Assembly: GCA_021787365.1 (NCBI GenBank)
Contig: JAJYMB010000030.1
Coordinates: 1-49,477 of the forward strand
DNA from: Actinomycetes bacterium
GTDB taxonomy: Bacteria > Actinomycetota > Acidimicrobiia > Acidimicrobiales > Palsa-688
Reading direction: 5' to 3'
Length of the DNA stretch: 49,477 nt
In this document: positions 7,116 to 16,069 of the stretch, piece by piece
Layout of the letters: each line of letters opens with the position of its first letter
Numbering within the stretch: position 1 is the stretch's first letter
Program-made: the position numbers and the translations under genes
Notes under the pieces: generated by a model
What the model was told of the DNA's origin: nothing
Database searches by the model: none
Seen by the model: the letters and a program-made list of their open reading frames with translations, nothing else

Positions 7116-9130
7116 ACGGGGCCCTCTTTGCCGCAGCCCTGGCCCTCCTGGCTTTTGGTATCGCATGGGACCTCGTCCTTGGCGCTGCCCATCGTCTAGC
7201 ACGGCCCGTGCCTTATGTTGCGGCGCTTGCCGCGAGCGCCTGCTTGGCCGCGCTCGGGGCCCGCGCGAGCGGGGGGAGGCAAGCCCCGACGCCGCTGCAC
7301 TTGGTCGGGTTGCACGCCTCGTCCCTGGCGTTCGACCGGCTGTCGGGGTTTTTCCTCACCGTGCTTTTCTCTCTTGCGGTGGCGGTGTCGGCCAGCTTTG
7401 CCAGCTGGGTGTTCCGGGGAGGACACCACCGCGCCACTGCGCCTGGGTATGGTCTGCTCCTCGGCTCCGTGGCGGTCATCCTGGTGGCGGCGGATGCCTT
7501 TGTCTTCTTGTTCGCGTGGGAAATGTTGACCGTTTCGTTCTACCTCCTCACTTCGAGGGCAGCGAGGTGCGGCCCCGAGCAGCGCGCTCCATGGCTCACC
7601 GCTGCGCTCGGGAAACTCTCGGGTGCGGCGCTTTTGCTCGGCTTCCTCCTTTTGGCCGGCAAGAGCGGCAGCTTGGCGCTGACAAGTTGGCATTCGGTCG
7701 GCCCGGGCGCAGTGGAGGACGCCGCGTGGGTGCTCCTCGTTGTCGGTTTCGGCGCCAAGCTCGGGATGGTGCCGTTCCAGATCTGGCTGCCGGTGGGCTA
7801 CCCGGCTGCCCCCGGGCCAGCGCGGGCGGCGATGGCGGGTGTGGCGGCGAACGTCGGTGTTTACGGTCTCTGGCGGTTCGTCGGCGTGCTGGGCCGTCCC
7901 CCGGCTTGGCTGGCCATATCCGTCCTCGTGGTCGGGGGGGTCACAGCCCTCCTCGGCGTCGCCTTTGCCTGCGTGCAGGGGAGGCTCAACCGCTTCGTCG
8001 CCTACTCGAGCGTCGAGAACGCCGGCCTCATCCTGGCTGCCTACGGGGTCGGGCTGGCCGGGGCCGCGTCAGGTTCCCGTACCGTCGAGGCGGTCGGGCT
8101 GCTGGCGGCGACACTGCAGGTACTTACGCACGCGATAGCAAAGTCGACACTGTTTGTTTCTTCGGCCAACATCTCCACAGCTATGGGCACGGACGACCTC
8201 GAGGCACTACGTGGTATAGGGCGGAAGTTGCCCTGGAGCGGGGCTACTTTTGGGGCAGGAGCGCTCGCCCTGGCAGGGCTCCCCCCGACCGCCGGCTTTG
8301 TGTCGGAATGGTTCATCCTGGAAGCGCTCATGCAGCAGTACCGGCTGCATAGCTTGGCGCTCAGGCTGGCGCTCGCTCTCACCGGCGCGCTGGTGGCCTT
8401 GACGGCAGGTCTCGCGGTCTTCGCTTTCGTGCGAGTGCTCGGGCTCTCCGTGCTTGGCCGGCCCAATCGGCGACCGGCGCAGCCCGTCAAAGGGGCCGGC
8501 TTTTTCGGCAAGGCCGGGATGGTAGCGCTGGCTCTCGCCTGTCTTGGTACGGGTGCCGTCGCGCCGTGGGAAGTGCGCTTCATCGGCCTCGGCCTTTCCC
8601 CTCTTGTCCCCGAGCGCGCGATACTGGCTGCGCTCGAGTCCCCCTGGGTCCTCCAACCGGTCTTCCCGGGCTTTTCCATCCTGTCACCCTCGTGGCTGTG
8701 GGTCGTGATGCCGCTCATGTTCTTGGCGGTCTTCGCCGGCGCCATGGCTCTGTCGCGAGGCCGCTACCTTCGAGTGAGACGGGCGCCGGCGTGGCACTCG
8801 GCCACCGTGGGGGTGGCAGGCGCCGCCGAGTACACGCCGACCGGCTTCGCCGGGCCGCTCCGCCATGTGCTCGCCAACGTCCTCGGCACCCGGCACGGCG
8901 TCTCGTCGGTGGCCGAGGTGGGTGAAGATGCCGAGGGCGGCGCGCACGTCGTAGCCACGGCAGAGGTTGTCGAGCCTGTGGAAGCCTACCTCTACCGCCC
9001 TCTCCTCTGGGTGGCCCTGCGCGTGTCCGGCCTCGCCCGACGCCTCCAGTCGGGGCGGCTGGCTGCTTACGTTGCCTATATGCTCCTGGCCCTCGTGGCC
9101 CTGCTGGCCCTCGTCGCAGCCATGAAGTAG
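7112..9130 (+). CDS. hyfB: Ehr/Hyf-like antiporter-type subunit B (NuoL/N family), copy 1
   Basis: Second antiporter-like membrane subunit, 672 residues with about 16 helices and a long C-terminal part ending in a transmembrane segment, as in HyfB. The helix-5 Glu (FLFAWEMLTVSFYLL) and helix-7 Lys (VGFGAKLGMVPFQIWLP) are kept. The usual H-x-W-L-P-x-A-H-P-x-A-P-S loop, however, reads QIWLPVGYPAAPGPARAAM, losing both histidines. Copy 2 retains HVWLPAAHPVAPA. Later FVAYSSVENAG and LAGLPPTAGFVSEW match the family. The start overlaps the preceding stop (ATGA). It is the last gene of operon 1; the convergent MutS-like gene ends 18 nt downstream. Confidence 0.88.
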   Translation: MNGALFAAALALLAFGIAWDLVLGAAHRLARPVPYVAALAASACLAALGARASGGRQAPTPLHLVGLHASSLAFDRLSGFFLTVLFSLAVAVSASFASWVFRGGHHRATAPGYGLLLGSVAVILVAADAFVFLFAWEMLTVSFYLLTSRAARCGPEQRAPWLTAALGKLSGAALLLGFLLLAGKSGSLALTSWHSVGPGAVEDAAWVLLVVGFGAKLGMVPFQIWLPVGYPAAPGPARAAMAGVAANVGVYGLWRFVGVLGRPPAWLAISVLVVGGVTALLGVAFACVQGRLNRFVAYSSVENAGLILAAYGVGLAGAASGSRTVEAVGLLAATLQVLTHAIAKSTLFVSSANISTAMGTDDLEALRGIGRKLPWSGATFGAGALALAGLPPTAGFVSEWFILEALMQQYRLHSLALRLALALTGALVALTAGLAVFAFVRVLGLSVLGRPNRRPAQPVKGAGFFGKAGMVALALACLGTGAVAPWEVRFIGLGLSPLVPERAILAALESPWVLQPVFPGFSILSPSWLWVVMPLMFLAVFAGAMALSRGRYLRVRRAPAWHSATVGVAGAAEYTPTGFAGPLRHVLANVLGTRHGVSSVAEVGEDAEGGAHVVATAEVVEPVEAYLYRPLLWVALRVSGLARRLQSGRLAAYVAYMLLALVALLALVAAMK

Positions 9131-9148
9131 TTCGGGACGGTTCGCCAC

Positions 9149-10657
9149 CTAGTCCCGGGCCGGCGGGGCTGGCGCCGGCCCGAAGATGCTCCAGTAGGAG
9201 TCCTGCCCGTAGCTGGTCGGGAGGGGCTCGCCTTCGACCAAGCGGAACGTCCGGCTACCGTCGGGTAGCCGTTCGGCACGGAGGAACAAGGCGTCGCCAG
9301 GGCGCTCGGCGAAAATCCCTTCGGCCAATTCGAACATGTGGGTCACGAAGCCCACCTTCACGCCCGAAGCGGTCATCGCCTTTATCACTTGGTAGGCGAT
9401 CTCGGAGCCCTCGCGCTCGTTGGTCGAGGCGAAGCTCTCGTTGCACAAAAGAAGGCAACCCGGTGTTATCTCGCCGGCGATCACGCTCATGCGGGCGAGT
9501 TCCTCGTCGAGTTTGCCGTGCTTCATGGTGGGGTCCTCTTCCCGTTTGAAGTGAGTGAAGACCGCAGGGCAGACACTTGCCGTGAACCTCTCGGCCGCCA
9601 CGAACATGCCGGCTTGCATCATGAGCTGCGCCAGCCCGATGCTGCGCAGGAACGTCGACTTGCCACCCTGGTTGGCGCCAGTCACCATGAGAAGGAGCTT
9701 GCCGTCGGCTCGTACGTCGTTGCCGATCACCTGGGCGCCTTGACGCAGTGCGAGCCCGGGGTCGTAAAGTCCCTCTGAGGAGAGCGCCACCTCGCCGGTG
9801 GGCAAAGGCGCGGGGAAGCACCAGCCGCCCCCTTTGGCGGCAATTCTGTCGGCCAGGTTGAGACAGCCGACGTAGTAGGCAAGCTCGGCCGACAGTTGAG
9901 TGAAGAAGGCCCGCACCTGCTCGACGGACCGCGCCAGCACGCTGGCCACGCGGTTGAGCGCCCTCGCTCGGATGTCTTCCAAGGCCCGGAGGCCGGCGTC
10001 GTCCCGCGAGGCTATCTCGAAGCTGTAAGCGCTCCGGCCGAAAGGGCCCGAGCGCGGCCTTGGGCTTTTGGGGCCGGGACGGCGGAGCACGAAACGGCTT
10101 AGCGAGTTACCTCCGCCGAGGCCTGCGCTCGCCAAAAGACCGTTGTGGAAGCGCAGCTCTTCCAGGTGCGAGTCCAAGACGCCCAGGTAATCGTCATCGA
10201 GTTCGGCCGAGAGCAGCTTGAAAAAGCGGGTGAAGCCCTCAGACGAGAAGCCGCCGGCGTGTTCGTCGCCCTCCTGGCGCAGTTCTCGGAGGTGGGCGAG
10301 GAGGATGTCCGCGGCGTTGAGGGCTCGCGAGAGGATCGACTGGGGTGCGTCGCTATAGAGGCCCCAGACCCGCCGTTCAGCCTCCACGGCCTCCACTGCC
10401 GTCCGGTACAGGCGGCGGACAACGTCTGGGTGACCGAGGCAGTCGCCGAGAACGGCCTGGCGATAGTAGATGTCGTCCGGGTCGGTGAGCCCGAGGAGTA
10501 GAGCGCGCTCGGACGAGTCGAACACGCGTCGTTCGTCGCCTGCCATCGCGTTACAGATTGCTCCCAGGCCGAGGTCCTGGAGCACGGCTGGGGCATTGGA
10601 AGGTAGCGGAGACGACAGGTCGAAGTCGGCATCGGGGTGCATGAGGTGGGGCTTCAC
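9149..10657 (-). CDS. MutS-like ATPase, type A (pair 1)
   Basis: A 502-residue protein with a MutS-type ABC ATPase domain at its C-terminus: Walker A GANQGGKS at 327-334, a Walker-B-like LLLCNESFAST around 402-411 with Asn in place of the usual Asp, and a terminal switch His in VTHMFEL (440). The N-terminal 310 residues are helical and resemble a MutS core/clamp. There is no mismatch-recognition domain with the Phe-x-Glu motif and no C-terminal Smr nuclease, so ordinary mismatch repair is unlikely. The N-terminus LMHPDADFDLSSPLP is characteristic of this type-A group. ATG 10657 overlaps the stop of the type-B gene (ATGA), suggesting a heterodimer made in fixed ratio. Function unknown. Confidence 0.8.
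   Translation of the reverse strand: MKPHLMHPDADFDLSSPLPSNAPAVLQDLGLGAICNAMAGDERRVFDSSERALLLGLTDPDDIYYRQAVLGDCLGHPDVVRRLYRTAVEAVEAERRVWGLYSDAPQSILSRALNAADILLAHLRELRQEGDEHAGGFSSEGFTRFFKLLSAELDDDYLGVLDSHLEELRFHNGLLASAGLGGGNSLSRFVLRRPGPKSPRPRSGPFGRSAYSFEIASRDDAGLRALEDIRARALNRVASVLARSVEQVRAFFTQLSAELAYYVGCLNLADRIAAKGGGWCFPAPLPTGEVALSSEGLYDPGLALRQGAQVIGNDVRADGKLLLMVTGANQGGKSTFLRSIGLAQLMMQAGMFVAAERFTASVCPAVFTHFKREEDPTMKHGKLDEELARMSVIAGEITPGCLLLCNESFASTNEREGSEIAYQVIKAMTASGVKVGFVTHMFELAEGIFAERPGDALFLRAERLPDGSRTFRLVEGEPLPTSYGQDSYWSIFGPAPAPPARD
9157..9181. terminator. GC-rich hairpin between convergent genes
   Basis: A perfect 9-bp stem (GGGCCGGCG / CGCCGGCCC) with a 7-nt loop lies just past the end of the membrane-subunit gene and inside the last codons of the convergent MutS-like gene. 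There is no T-run on either side. It could act as a bidirectional transcription stop in GC-rich DNA, but it could also be codon-driven. Confidence 0.35.
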
Positions 10658-12216
10658 CGGCTCACCCTTTCACGTAGTTCTCGGTAGGTGAGGGCGTACT
10701 TTCGGGCTAGCGCCATCGCGTAAGCACGCCCGTCGGCTGGCCTCCGAGAGACCTTGTAGGTGCGCACGTCGGGGTCGTCCGGCGCCACCTCGGCGACCGC
10801 GCTCACGGTCGCCTCGTCGAGGGAGGCCAGTTCGTCGACGAAGGTGACGTAGACGCAGAGCGCCCGGAGCTGGCTTACCTGCTCGAGCACCTTGGCCCCT
10901 ATGAAGCGCGAGTCAGCGAGCGACGTCGAACCGAAGCTCTCGTTCATAACTATGACGCTCCTGCTCGTGGCGTGGAGAAGGATGTAGCGCACCCGTTCGA
11001 GCTCGTCGTTCAGCTTGCCCTGGAGGTTGTCGAGGCGTTCTTCTTTCTCGAAGTGGGTGAACACCCTGTCGGGCAGGTAGAGGCGGGCCGCCGCGGCCGG
11101 GACTGGGACCCCGAGGCCGGCCAGGTAGTGGAGCTGACCGAACATGCGGGCAAATGTGGTCTTGCCCCCTTGGTTGGGCCCGGTCACCACGACGATGCGC
11201 TCGGGTCCGGAGAGATCCATGTCGTTGGCGACCGAGGCAGTGCCATAGCGGGAGAGCGCGAGGGCGAGCGCGATGTCGCTGCCGCCGGCAACGCTAAGTT
11301 CCTTGGAGCGGCTGGAGACCTCCGGGTAGCAAAATGCCGTGCCGGTACCTCGAAGGCGGTAAACAAGGTTCAGGTATGCCAGGTAGAACTGCACTTCCCG
11401 GTCGAAGGCTACGACGGTCGGGTCCATGAGGCTGTGGCGGCGGGAGTAGAAAGCTTCCAGGCGGGAGAAAGGTTCGGGGTAGAGGCGGGCGACGCGCTCG
11501 AGTACCTGGGCGTAGACGTGGTTGGTGTCGCGCTGGTCCGGAAGGTCGGCGCGCGAGTCTTGGACCTTCTCGCTTCTCCATTTGGCGAACGCCTCCTCCA
11601 CCAACGTGGAGAGGTCCTGCTCACCCTCGTAGCGCGCGACCGTGACGCGGTTGCCCCGCACGTGGACCGAGTACTGTACTCGGGAGAGGCCGTCGCGCAG
11701 CGCATTGACCTCGGACGCGAGCGACCCGAACCGTTCCGACCCCCTGTAAGCGGCTAGGTGCTCACGGAACCGTCCGAGCGCCTGGGACGACGGGCCCACT
11801 CTCTCGAGCCCCTCGTGCAGGGACGTGACTGCCGCACTGTAGCTCGCGGCGGCGTCGAGGAAACAACCCTGCTTGAACGCGTGGCCTTCGACCTGGGCCA
11901 TGTGCCGCAGGTTGGTGCGAGCTTGGCGCATCAGCTTGGCGAAGGCGCTGACCACGTCCGCAACCTCGCGGCGTTCCAGGTCACGGCACACCTCCTGGCG
12001 GTAGCGGACAGCAGCCTCGTCTTCGAGCGGCGCATAAAAAAGCGGCGCCAGGTCGTACTCGTCGCGACCCGCCAGCGCCGCCTTCACGACCTGGTCGAGG
12101 TGGAGGTCGGGGAAATGGGCGGGCTGTCTGGCCTCCACCGGTGCCCCCGGTGCTCCGCCACGGTCCCCGGGGTACAAGACGCTGACCGCGACGCCTGTTC
12201 CTGGCTGGGCGCTCAT
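10654..12216 (-). CDS. MutS-like ATPase, type B (pair 1)
   Basis: A 520-residue partner of the downstream type-A protein. The MutS-type ATPase domain is C-terminal: Walker A GPNQGGKT at 346-353 and VIVMNESFGST at 421-431, again Asn-Glu instead of Asp-Glu. The N-terminal half is mostly helical, with FPDLHLDQVVKAALAGRDEYDL near residue 35 and a MDPTVVAFDREVQFYLAYL segment shared with the other type-B proteins. No mismatch-recognition domain is seen. ATG 12216 is used; upstream sequence has only a weak ribosome-binding site and the frame runs open far upstream without resemblance to homologues. It is divergent from the universal stress protein and the first gene of its two-gene operon. Confidence 0.8.
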   Translation of the reverse strand: MSAQPGTGVAVSVLYPGDRGGAPGAPVEARQPAHFPDLHLDQVVKAALAGRDEYDLAPLFYAPLEDEAAVRYRQEVCRDLERREVADVVSAFAKLMRQARTNLRHMAQVEGHAFKQGCFLDAAASYSAAVTSLHEGLERVGPSSQALGRFREHLAAYRGSERFGSLASEVNALRDGLSRVQYSVHVRGNRVTVARYEGEQDLSTLVEEAFAKWRSEKVQDSRADLPDQRDTNHVYAQVLERVARLYPEPFSRLEAFYSRRHSLMDPTVVAFDREVQFYLAYLNLVYRLRGTGTAFCYPEVSSRSKELSVAGGSDIALALALSRYGTASVANDMDLSGPERIVVVTGPNQGGKTTFARMFGQLHYLAGLGVPVPAAAARLYLPDRVFTHFEKEERLDNLQGKLNDELERVRYILLHATSRSVIVMNESFGSTSLADSRFIGAKVLEQVSQLRALCVYVTFVDELASLDEATVSAVAEVAPDDPDVRTYKVSRRPADGRAYAMALARKYALTYRELRERVSR

Positions 12217-12380
12217 GAGACGACGATCTTCGTACCCAGGTCTGCCTGTCCTCCTCCGGGCACCAGTCTAGGGGGAACCTTCTTCGAGACGTATGTTCGA
12301 CCATCCGGGAATAGCCTTGCTCGTCGCGGCCCGGCTCGGCTATGTATGGGCGCACGAGCAGCAGCGAGCAAGGACGGCAC

Positions 12381-12797
12381 GTGGGGGGTGGTGGTTCTTT
12401 CCGCCGGCTCCTGGTCGGCTACGACGGCTCTCACGACGCCCAGCGCGCCCTGCGGGCCGCCACCGCCTTGGCCCGAGGCTTGAACGGCGAGGTCCACGTG
12501 CTGGTCGCGCTGCGCCGTCCGGCCCATACAGAGACGCCGGCCGAGCTCGCCCGGGCGGTGGACGCCGAGAAAACCCGGCTGACCCGGGGCCTCGCCGAAG
12601 CCGGTGGTGAGGGCCTGCCGCTCCACATAGTCGATGGCGACGACCCGGCCGGCGCTCTCGCCGAGCACGCCGAGCGGCACGGCTTCGACCTGCTCGTCGT
12701 CGGTGCCCACGGGAGCGGGAGCGCGACCCACCGCGGGGTGGGGCATTGCCCTGAGGCACTGGTCCGTCACCACCCCTGCCCGGTCGTGGTGGTATAG
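12381..12797 (+). CDS. Universal stress protein (UspA family)
   Basis: Small cytosolic alpha/beta protein of about 138 residues. It begins with the typical FRRLLVGYDGSHDAQRALRA segment and ends with the nucleotide-binding motif region VGAHGSGSATHRGVGHCPEA followed by HHPCPVVVV, the usual Usp C-terminus, so ATP binding is likely. GTG 12381 is preferred because AAGGA lies 6 nt upstream; an ATG at 12342 in frame has no ribosome-binding site. It lies 102 nt before the second Ehr-like operon on the same strand and may be co-transcribed with it. No counterpart lies in front of the first operon. Confidence 0.85.
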   Translation: MGGGGSFRRLLVGYDGSHDAQRALRAATALARGLNGEVHVLVALRRPAHTETPAELARAVDAEKTRLTRGLAEAGGEGLPLHIVDGDDPAGALAEHAERHGFDLLVVGAHGSGSATHRGVGHCPEALVRHHPCPVVVV

Positions 12798-12888
12798 GCT
12801 AGGGAGCGTACTAACGCGATGAGGCCCGCGTGCTGCCGTGCCTCGGCACGGATGATGGCTTCTGCCTAAAACTGGTTGACAGGTATTT

Positions 12889-12902
12889 AGGAGGAGCCGC
12901 TG
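12889..12902 (+). promoter_or_regulatory. Ribosome-binding site fixing a CTG start
   Basis: AGGAGG at 12889-12894 is followed after 5 nt by CTG at 12900-12902. The frame has a TAG stop at 12888-12890, so no start lies further upstream, and the next GTG (12936) would remove most of the first membrane helix. CTG is therefore the best start of the subunit C gene. Confidence 0.65.
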
Positions 12903-13850
12903 AGTTACGTCGTACAAGCCGTACAAACGCTCGTCGTGATCGTGTTCGCTCCTCTCTATGCAGGGGCGCTCACTCGCGCCGAGGCAATAGTGGCGTCCAA
13001 GCGGGGGCCGAGCATCCTCCAGCCCTATTTCGACCTCGCCAAGCTCTTCCGCAAGGGGTCTACGATAAGTGACCAGGCCTCGTGGGTTTTCGTCGGCGCA
13101 CCTTTTGTCATTTTTGCTTGTTACATAACGGTCTCTGCCGTCGTCCCGATCATCACGAGCGCCCCGCTGCCGCTTGCGTTCCTGGCAGACCTGATCGGGG
13201 GAGCTTTCGTGCTCACCCTGGCCTCGTTCACGGCGGCGCTCGCGGCCATGGACACGGCGAGCCCGTACGGGGGCCTCGGGGCGAGCCGCGCCACCTGGAT
13301 CGGGAGCCTCGTCGAGCCCGCCCTGATCCTTGTCTTTTTCACCGTGGGCGTGCTGTCGGCCTCCGACAACCCCTACCTCATGAACCACGCGGTCCGCTCG
13401 TCGCCCTACGCCCTGGTGTTGCCGGCACACGTGCTCGGGACGCTCGCCTTTTTCATGATCGTGCTGGTGGAAAACGGTCGGGTACCGATCGAGAGCCCAA
13501 GCGTCAGTACAGAGATATCGATGATCGAGGAGGGCCGGGCGCTCGAGTACTCGGGACGGCTCTATGGCCTGGTGCGGTGGGGGTCGTGGATGAAGTTTTT
13601 CTTGATGTCCTCGATCTTCATGAACGTCTTCGTCCTGCCCTGGGGCCTCGGTGGCAGCGAGAGCAATTTGGGCGGGGCGCTCCTCGCCATCCCCGTCCTC
13701 CTCGGGAAGTTGGCGATTTGTGGCGTCACCGTAGTCATTATCGATACCTCTTTTGCCAAGCTGCGCTTCTTCCGCATCGCAGAGTTCGTCGGGGCCGCCT
13801 TCCTGACCGCCCTCCTCGGCGTGGTCACCTCCTACGTGGTGAGCGTCTGA
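12900..13850 (+). CDS. hyfC: Ehr/Hyf-like membrane subunit C (NuoH/HycD family), copy 2
   Basis: Paralogue of the gene at 1657-2619. With the CTG start it has 316 residues and begins SYVVQAVQTLVVIVFAPLYAG, which lines up with the first helix of HyfC. The family motif KRGPSILQPYFDLAKLFRKG and the acidic loop ENGRVPIESPSVSTEISMIEE are both present; the latter is close to the ENGRIP form of HycD. About eight helices. It would anchor the peripheral arm to the membrane. The start is supported by a strong AGGAGG 5 nt before CTG. It is first in operon 2, and the next gene starts 1 nt after its stop. Confidence 0.88.
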   Translation: MSYVVQAVQTLVVIVFAPLYAGALTRAEAIVASKRGPSILQPYFDLAKLFRKGSTISDQASWVFVGAPFVIFACYITVSAVVPIITSAPLPLAFLADLIGGAFVLTLASFTAALAAMDTASPYGGLGASRATWIGSLVEPALILVFFTVGVLSASDNPYLMNHAVRSSPYALVLPAHVLGTLAFFMIVLVENGRVPIESPSVSTEISMIEEGRALEYSGRLYGLVRWGSWMKFFLMSSIFMNVFVLPWGLGGSESNLGGALLAIPVLLGKLAICGVTVVIIDTSFAKLRFFRIAEFVGAAFLTALLGVVTSYVVSV

Positions 13851-13851
13851 G

Positions 13852-14562
13852 GTGGGCACGCTGCTAGCGGTGGCCGCCAGCCCCAGCGTGCAGAGGCTTT
13901 CCACTTCTTCCATAGCCGGCACGTTGCTCACGCTCTCCGCCGTGGTCATGCTCGTGGCGGCGTTCGGCTGCCTCGGCTCCAAGCTCTTTAGCCGCTATGT
14001 CGTCTATTATGCCGTCCAGTCGGTGGCGTTGGCGTTCGCCGCCGGCGTCGTCGCCTACAACTTCGGGAGTGCCCAGATATGGGCGCTGGCTTTCATCACC
14101 TTGGCCATCAAGGGGATCGCCATACCTCTGGCCACGAGGCGGCTGCTCATTCAGCGCCTTGACCTCCGACGGGATGTGGCGCTCTCTACCGGGCTCTCCA
14201 CTTCGCTCATCATCGGTGCTCTCCTCACCGGCTTCGCCTTCTTGGTCATAGAGCCCCAGGACCTGCCAAAGGGGGTCGTGGCCTCGTCCGCTGTGCCCCT
14301 GGGGACCGCGCTCGTGCTGCTGGGTGGCCTGGCGATGGTGGTCCGGCGCCACACCGTGGCCCAGCTGATCGGGTGGCTCATCACAGAAAACGGCGTGTTC
14401 CTGGGGGGCATCACGCTCGTGTCGAGCTTCCCGCTGATAGTGGAGGCAGGCATTTTCTTGGACCTGGTGGCGGCGACCCTCATCATGATCGTGTTCGTGT
14501 CCGGGATCACCAGGCGCCTGGCCGAGGCCACCGCCAGCCGGCTCCGGGAGCTTCGCGGGTGA
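13852..14562 (+). CDS. hyfE: Ehr/Hyf-like membrane subunit E, copy 2
   Basis: HyfE-family membrane protein of 236 residues, slightly longer at the N-terminus than copy 1 (222). About seven hydrophobic helices are visible. The C-terminal region WLITENGVFLGGITL followed by IVEAGIFLDLVAATLIMIVF matches the conserved HyfE end, with membrane Glu residues in both segments. The GTG start follows the upstream stop by one base. The 16-nt gap to the next gene is the longest inside this operon. Divergence from copy 1 is large outside the conserved helices, so the duplication is old. Confidence 0.87.
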   Translation: MGTLLAVAASPSVQRLSTSSIAGTLLTLSAVVMLVAAFGCLGSKLFSRYVVYYAVQSVALAFAAGVVAYNFGSAQIWALAFITLAIKGIAIPLATRRLLIQRLDLRRDVALSTGLSTSLIIGALLTGFAFLVIEPQDLPKGVVASSAVPLGTALVLLGGLAMVVRRHTVAQLIGWLITENGVFLGGITLVSSFPLIVEAGIFLDLVAATLIMIVFVSGITRRLAEATASRLRELRG

Positions 14563-14578
14563 CGGGGGTAGATGGGAC

Positions 14579-16069
14579 GTGATTGCTCTTGCCCTTCTGG
14601 TCGTGCTCTTCCCCTTGCTCGGGGCTTTGGCGGTGGGCGCCAGGTGCAGGGCGCGGGGAGCCGGGGTGGCCACGGCGCTCGGGGGAGCGGGCTGTTTCGC
14701 CTCCGCCATCGCGCTCGCGGTGAGGACGGGAGACATCGGCCATTACCAGGCCTGGAGCGGGTTCCTCTACGTGGACCCCTTGGCTACCTACTTCGCCATC
14801 GTCGTTTCTTTGGTGGTGCTACTGGCCGGCGTCGCCTCTGTTGCGTACTTGCGGGCAGAAGAGGAGCGCGCCGAGCTCAGTGGCTTCCAGGTCCGCCTCT
14901 ACTTCGTCTTCTTTGCCATTTTCGCTTCAGGGATGCTGTCGGTGTTCTTGACCGGCAACCTCGGCGTCTTGTGGATCCTGGTCGAGCTCTCCACGTTGGC
15001 GAGCGTGGTCCTGGTGGGGTTGGAGGCCAAGGCGAGGTCGCTGGAGGCAGCGTGGAAGTACGTGATAATAAGCTCCTTCGGGGTCACGATCGCACTGGTG
15101 GCCACGCTCTTTTTGTTCTATTCGGCGAGCGGGCTGCACTTGAGCTCGGACCAGCGTCTTACATGGGCTTACTTGTTCGCCCACGGCCACTCGCTCGTGC
15201 CAGCCAGTATGCGCCTTGCCTTCCTCTTGGCCGTCGTCGGCTACGGCACCAAGGTGGGCCTCGCACCCATGCACACCTGGCTACCGGACGCCCACTCCGA
15301 GGCGCCGAGCCCTGTCAGTGCCATGTTGTCAGCAGGGCTGCTCAACACCGGGATGTACGCGATCATCCGTTTCGAGGCCCTGGCCCGTGTGGCGCTCGGG
15401 CCCGCGTACCCGAGCACGGTCCTACTGTTCTTCGGGTTCCTCACGGTCTTCATCGGGGTCATGTTCCTGGTGAGGGGGGGTAATTACAAACGCCTTTTCG
15501 CCTACTCGTCGATCGAGCACATGGGCATCATCTCGGTCGCCTTGGGCTTCGGAGGGACGCTCGGTACCTACGGTGCACTGCTCCAGGTGCTAAACCACGC
15601 CATAGGCAAGGCGGTTCTTTTCTTGTCCTCGGGTCACCTCGTCCTCGGTTACCGGACTCGCGAGTCCGCGCGGGTGCGGGGCGTGCTGAGCGCCCTTCCT
15701 TTGGCGGGGGGCGCGGTTTTGCTCGCGTCGCTCGCCGTCGCGGGGACGCCCCCGTTCGGGGTCTTCTTGAGCGAGTTCACGATAGTGAGGGCTGGGTTCG
15801 CGAGTTCCGCCGTAGCTGGGCCGGTGCTAGCCGGCCTCTTGGTCCTGCTCCTCGTCATCGGGTTTGTCTCGCTCGTGTTCACGAGCGTTTCGATGGTCTC
15901 TGGCGAAGGTCCTCCGAAGGGCTCGGTGGTCCCGTACCCGGGCCGGGCCTGGCCGGTGGTGGCTGCCGTCCCCCTCGTGGGCGGGCTCGCCATCTTGGCG
16001 CTGCTCGGCCTCTGGGTGCCCGGGGGGCTGAACGACCTCATCTTGCACTCTGTAAGGGCGGTGCTGTGA
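14579..16069 (+). CDS. hyfF: Ehr/Hyf-like antiporter-type subunit F (NuoN/L/MrpD family), copy 2
   Basis: Antiporter-like ion-translocating membrane subunit, 496 residues, about 14 helices; the length nearly equals copy 1 (497). Helix-5 Glu (LWILVELSTL), helix-7 Lys (GYGTKVGLAPMHTWLPDAHS), the SEAPSPVSAMLSAG loop and FAYSSIEHMGI are all intact. This is one of the best conserved subunits between the two operons. GTG 14579 is chosen because it directly precedes helix 1; a GGGGGT stretch lies 10-15 nt upstream. Its end overlaps the large-subunit start (GTGA). Confidence 0.9.
   Translation: MIALALLVVLFPLLGALAVGARCRARGAGVATALGGAGCFASAIALAVRTGDIGHYQAWSGFLYVDPLATYFAIVVSLVVLLAGVASVAYLRAEEERAELSGFQVRLYFVFFAIFASGMLSVFLTGNLGVLWILVELSTLASVVLVGLEAKARSLEAAWKYVIISSFGVTIALVATLFLFYSASGLHLSSDQRLTWAYLFAHGHSLVPASMRLAFLLAVVGYGTKVGLAPMHTWLPDAHSEAPSPVSAMLSAGLLNTGMYAIIRFEALARVALGPAYPSTVLLFFGFLTVFIGVMFLVRGGNYKRLFAYSSIEHMGIISVALGFGGTLGTYGALLQVLNHAIGKAVLFLSSGHLVLGYRTRESARVRGVLSALPLAGGAVLLASLAVAGTPPFGVFLSEFTIVRAGFASSAVAGPVLAGLLVLLLVIGFVSLVFTSVSMVSGEGPPKGSVVPYPGRAWPVVAAVPLVGGLAILALLGLWVPGGLNDLILHSVRAVL

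Noticed and set aside
1657..9130. Functional hydrogenase-4 or formate hydrogenlyase
   Set aside because: The large subunit has no nickel-ligand cysteines and no formate dehydrogenase or maturation genes are present.
12876..12881. Perfect TTGACA -35 box just before the second operon
   Set aside because: A -10 at 16-18 nt would fall at about 12898-12905 (no match) and the transcript would begin inside the first gene.
12213..13982. 589-residue minus-strand ORF across the Usp gene and subunit C
   Set aside because: Antisense shadow of two recognised genes; no motif of its own.
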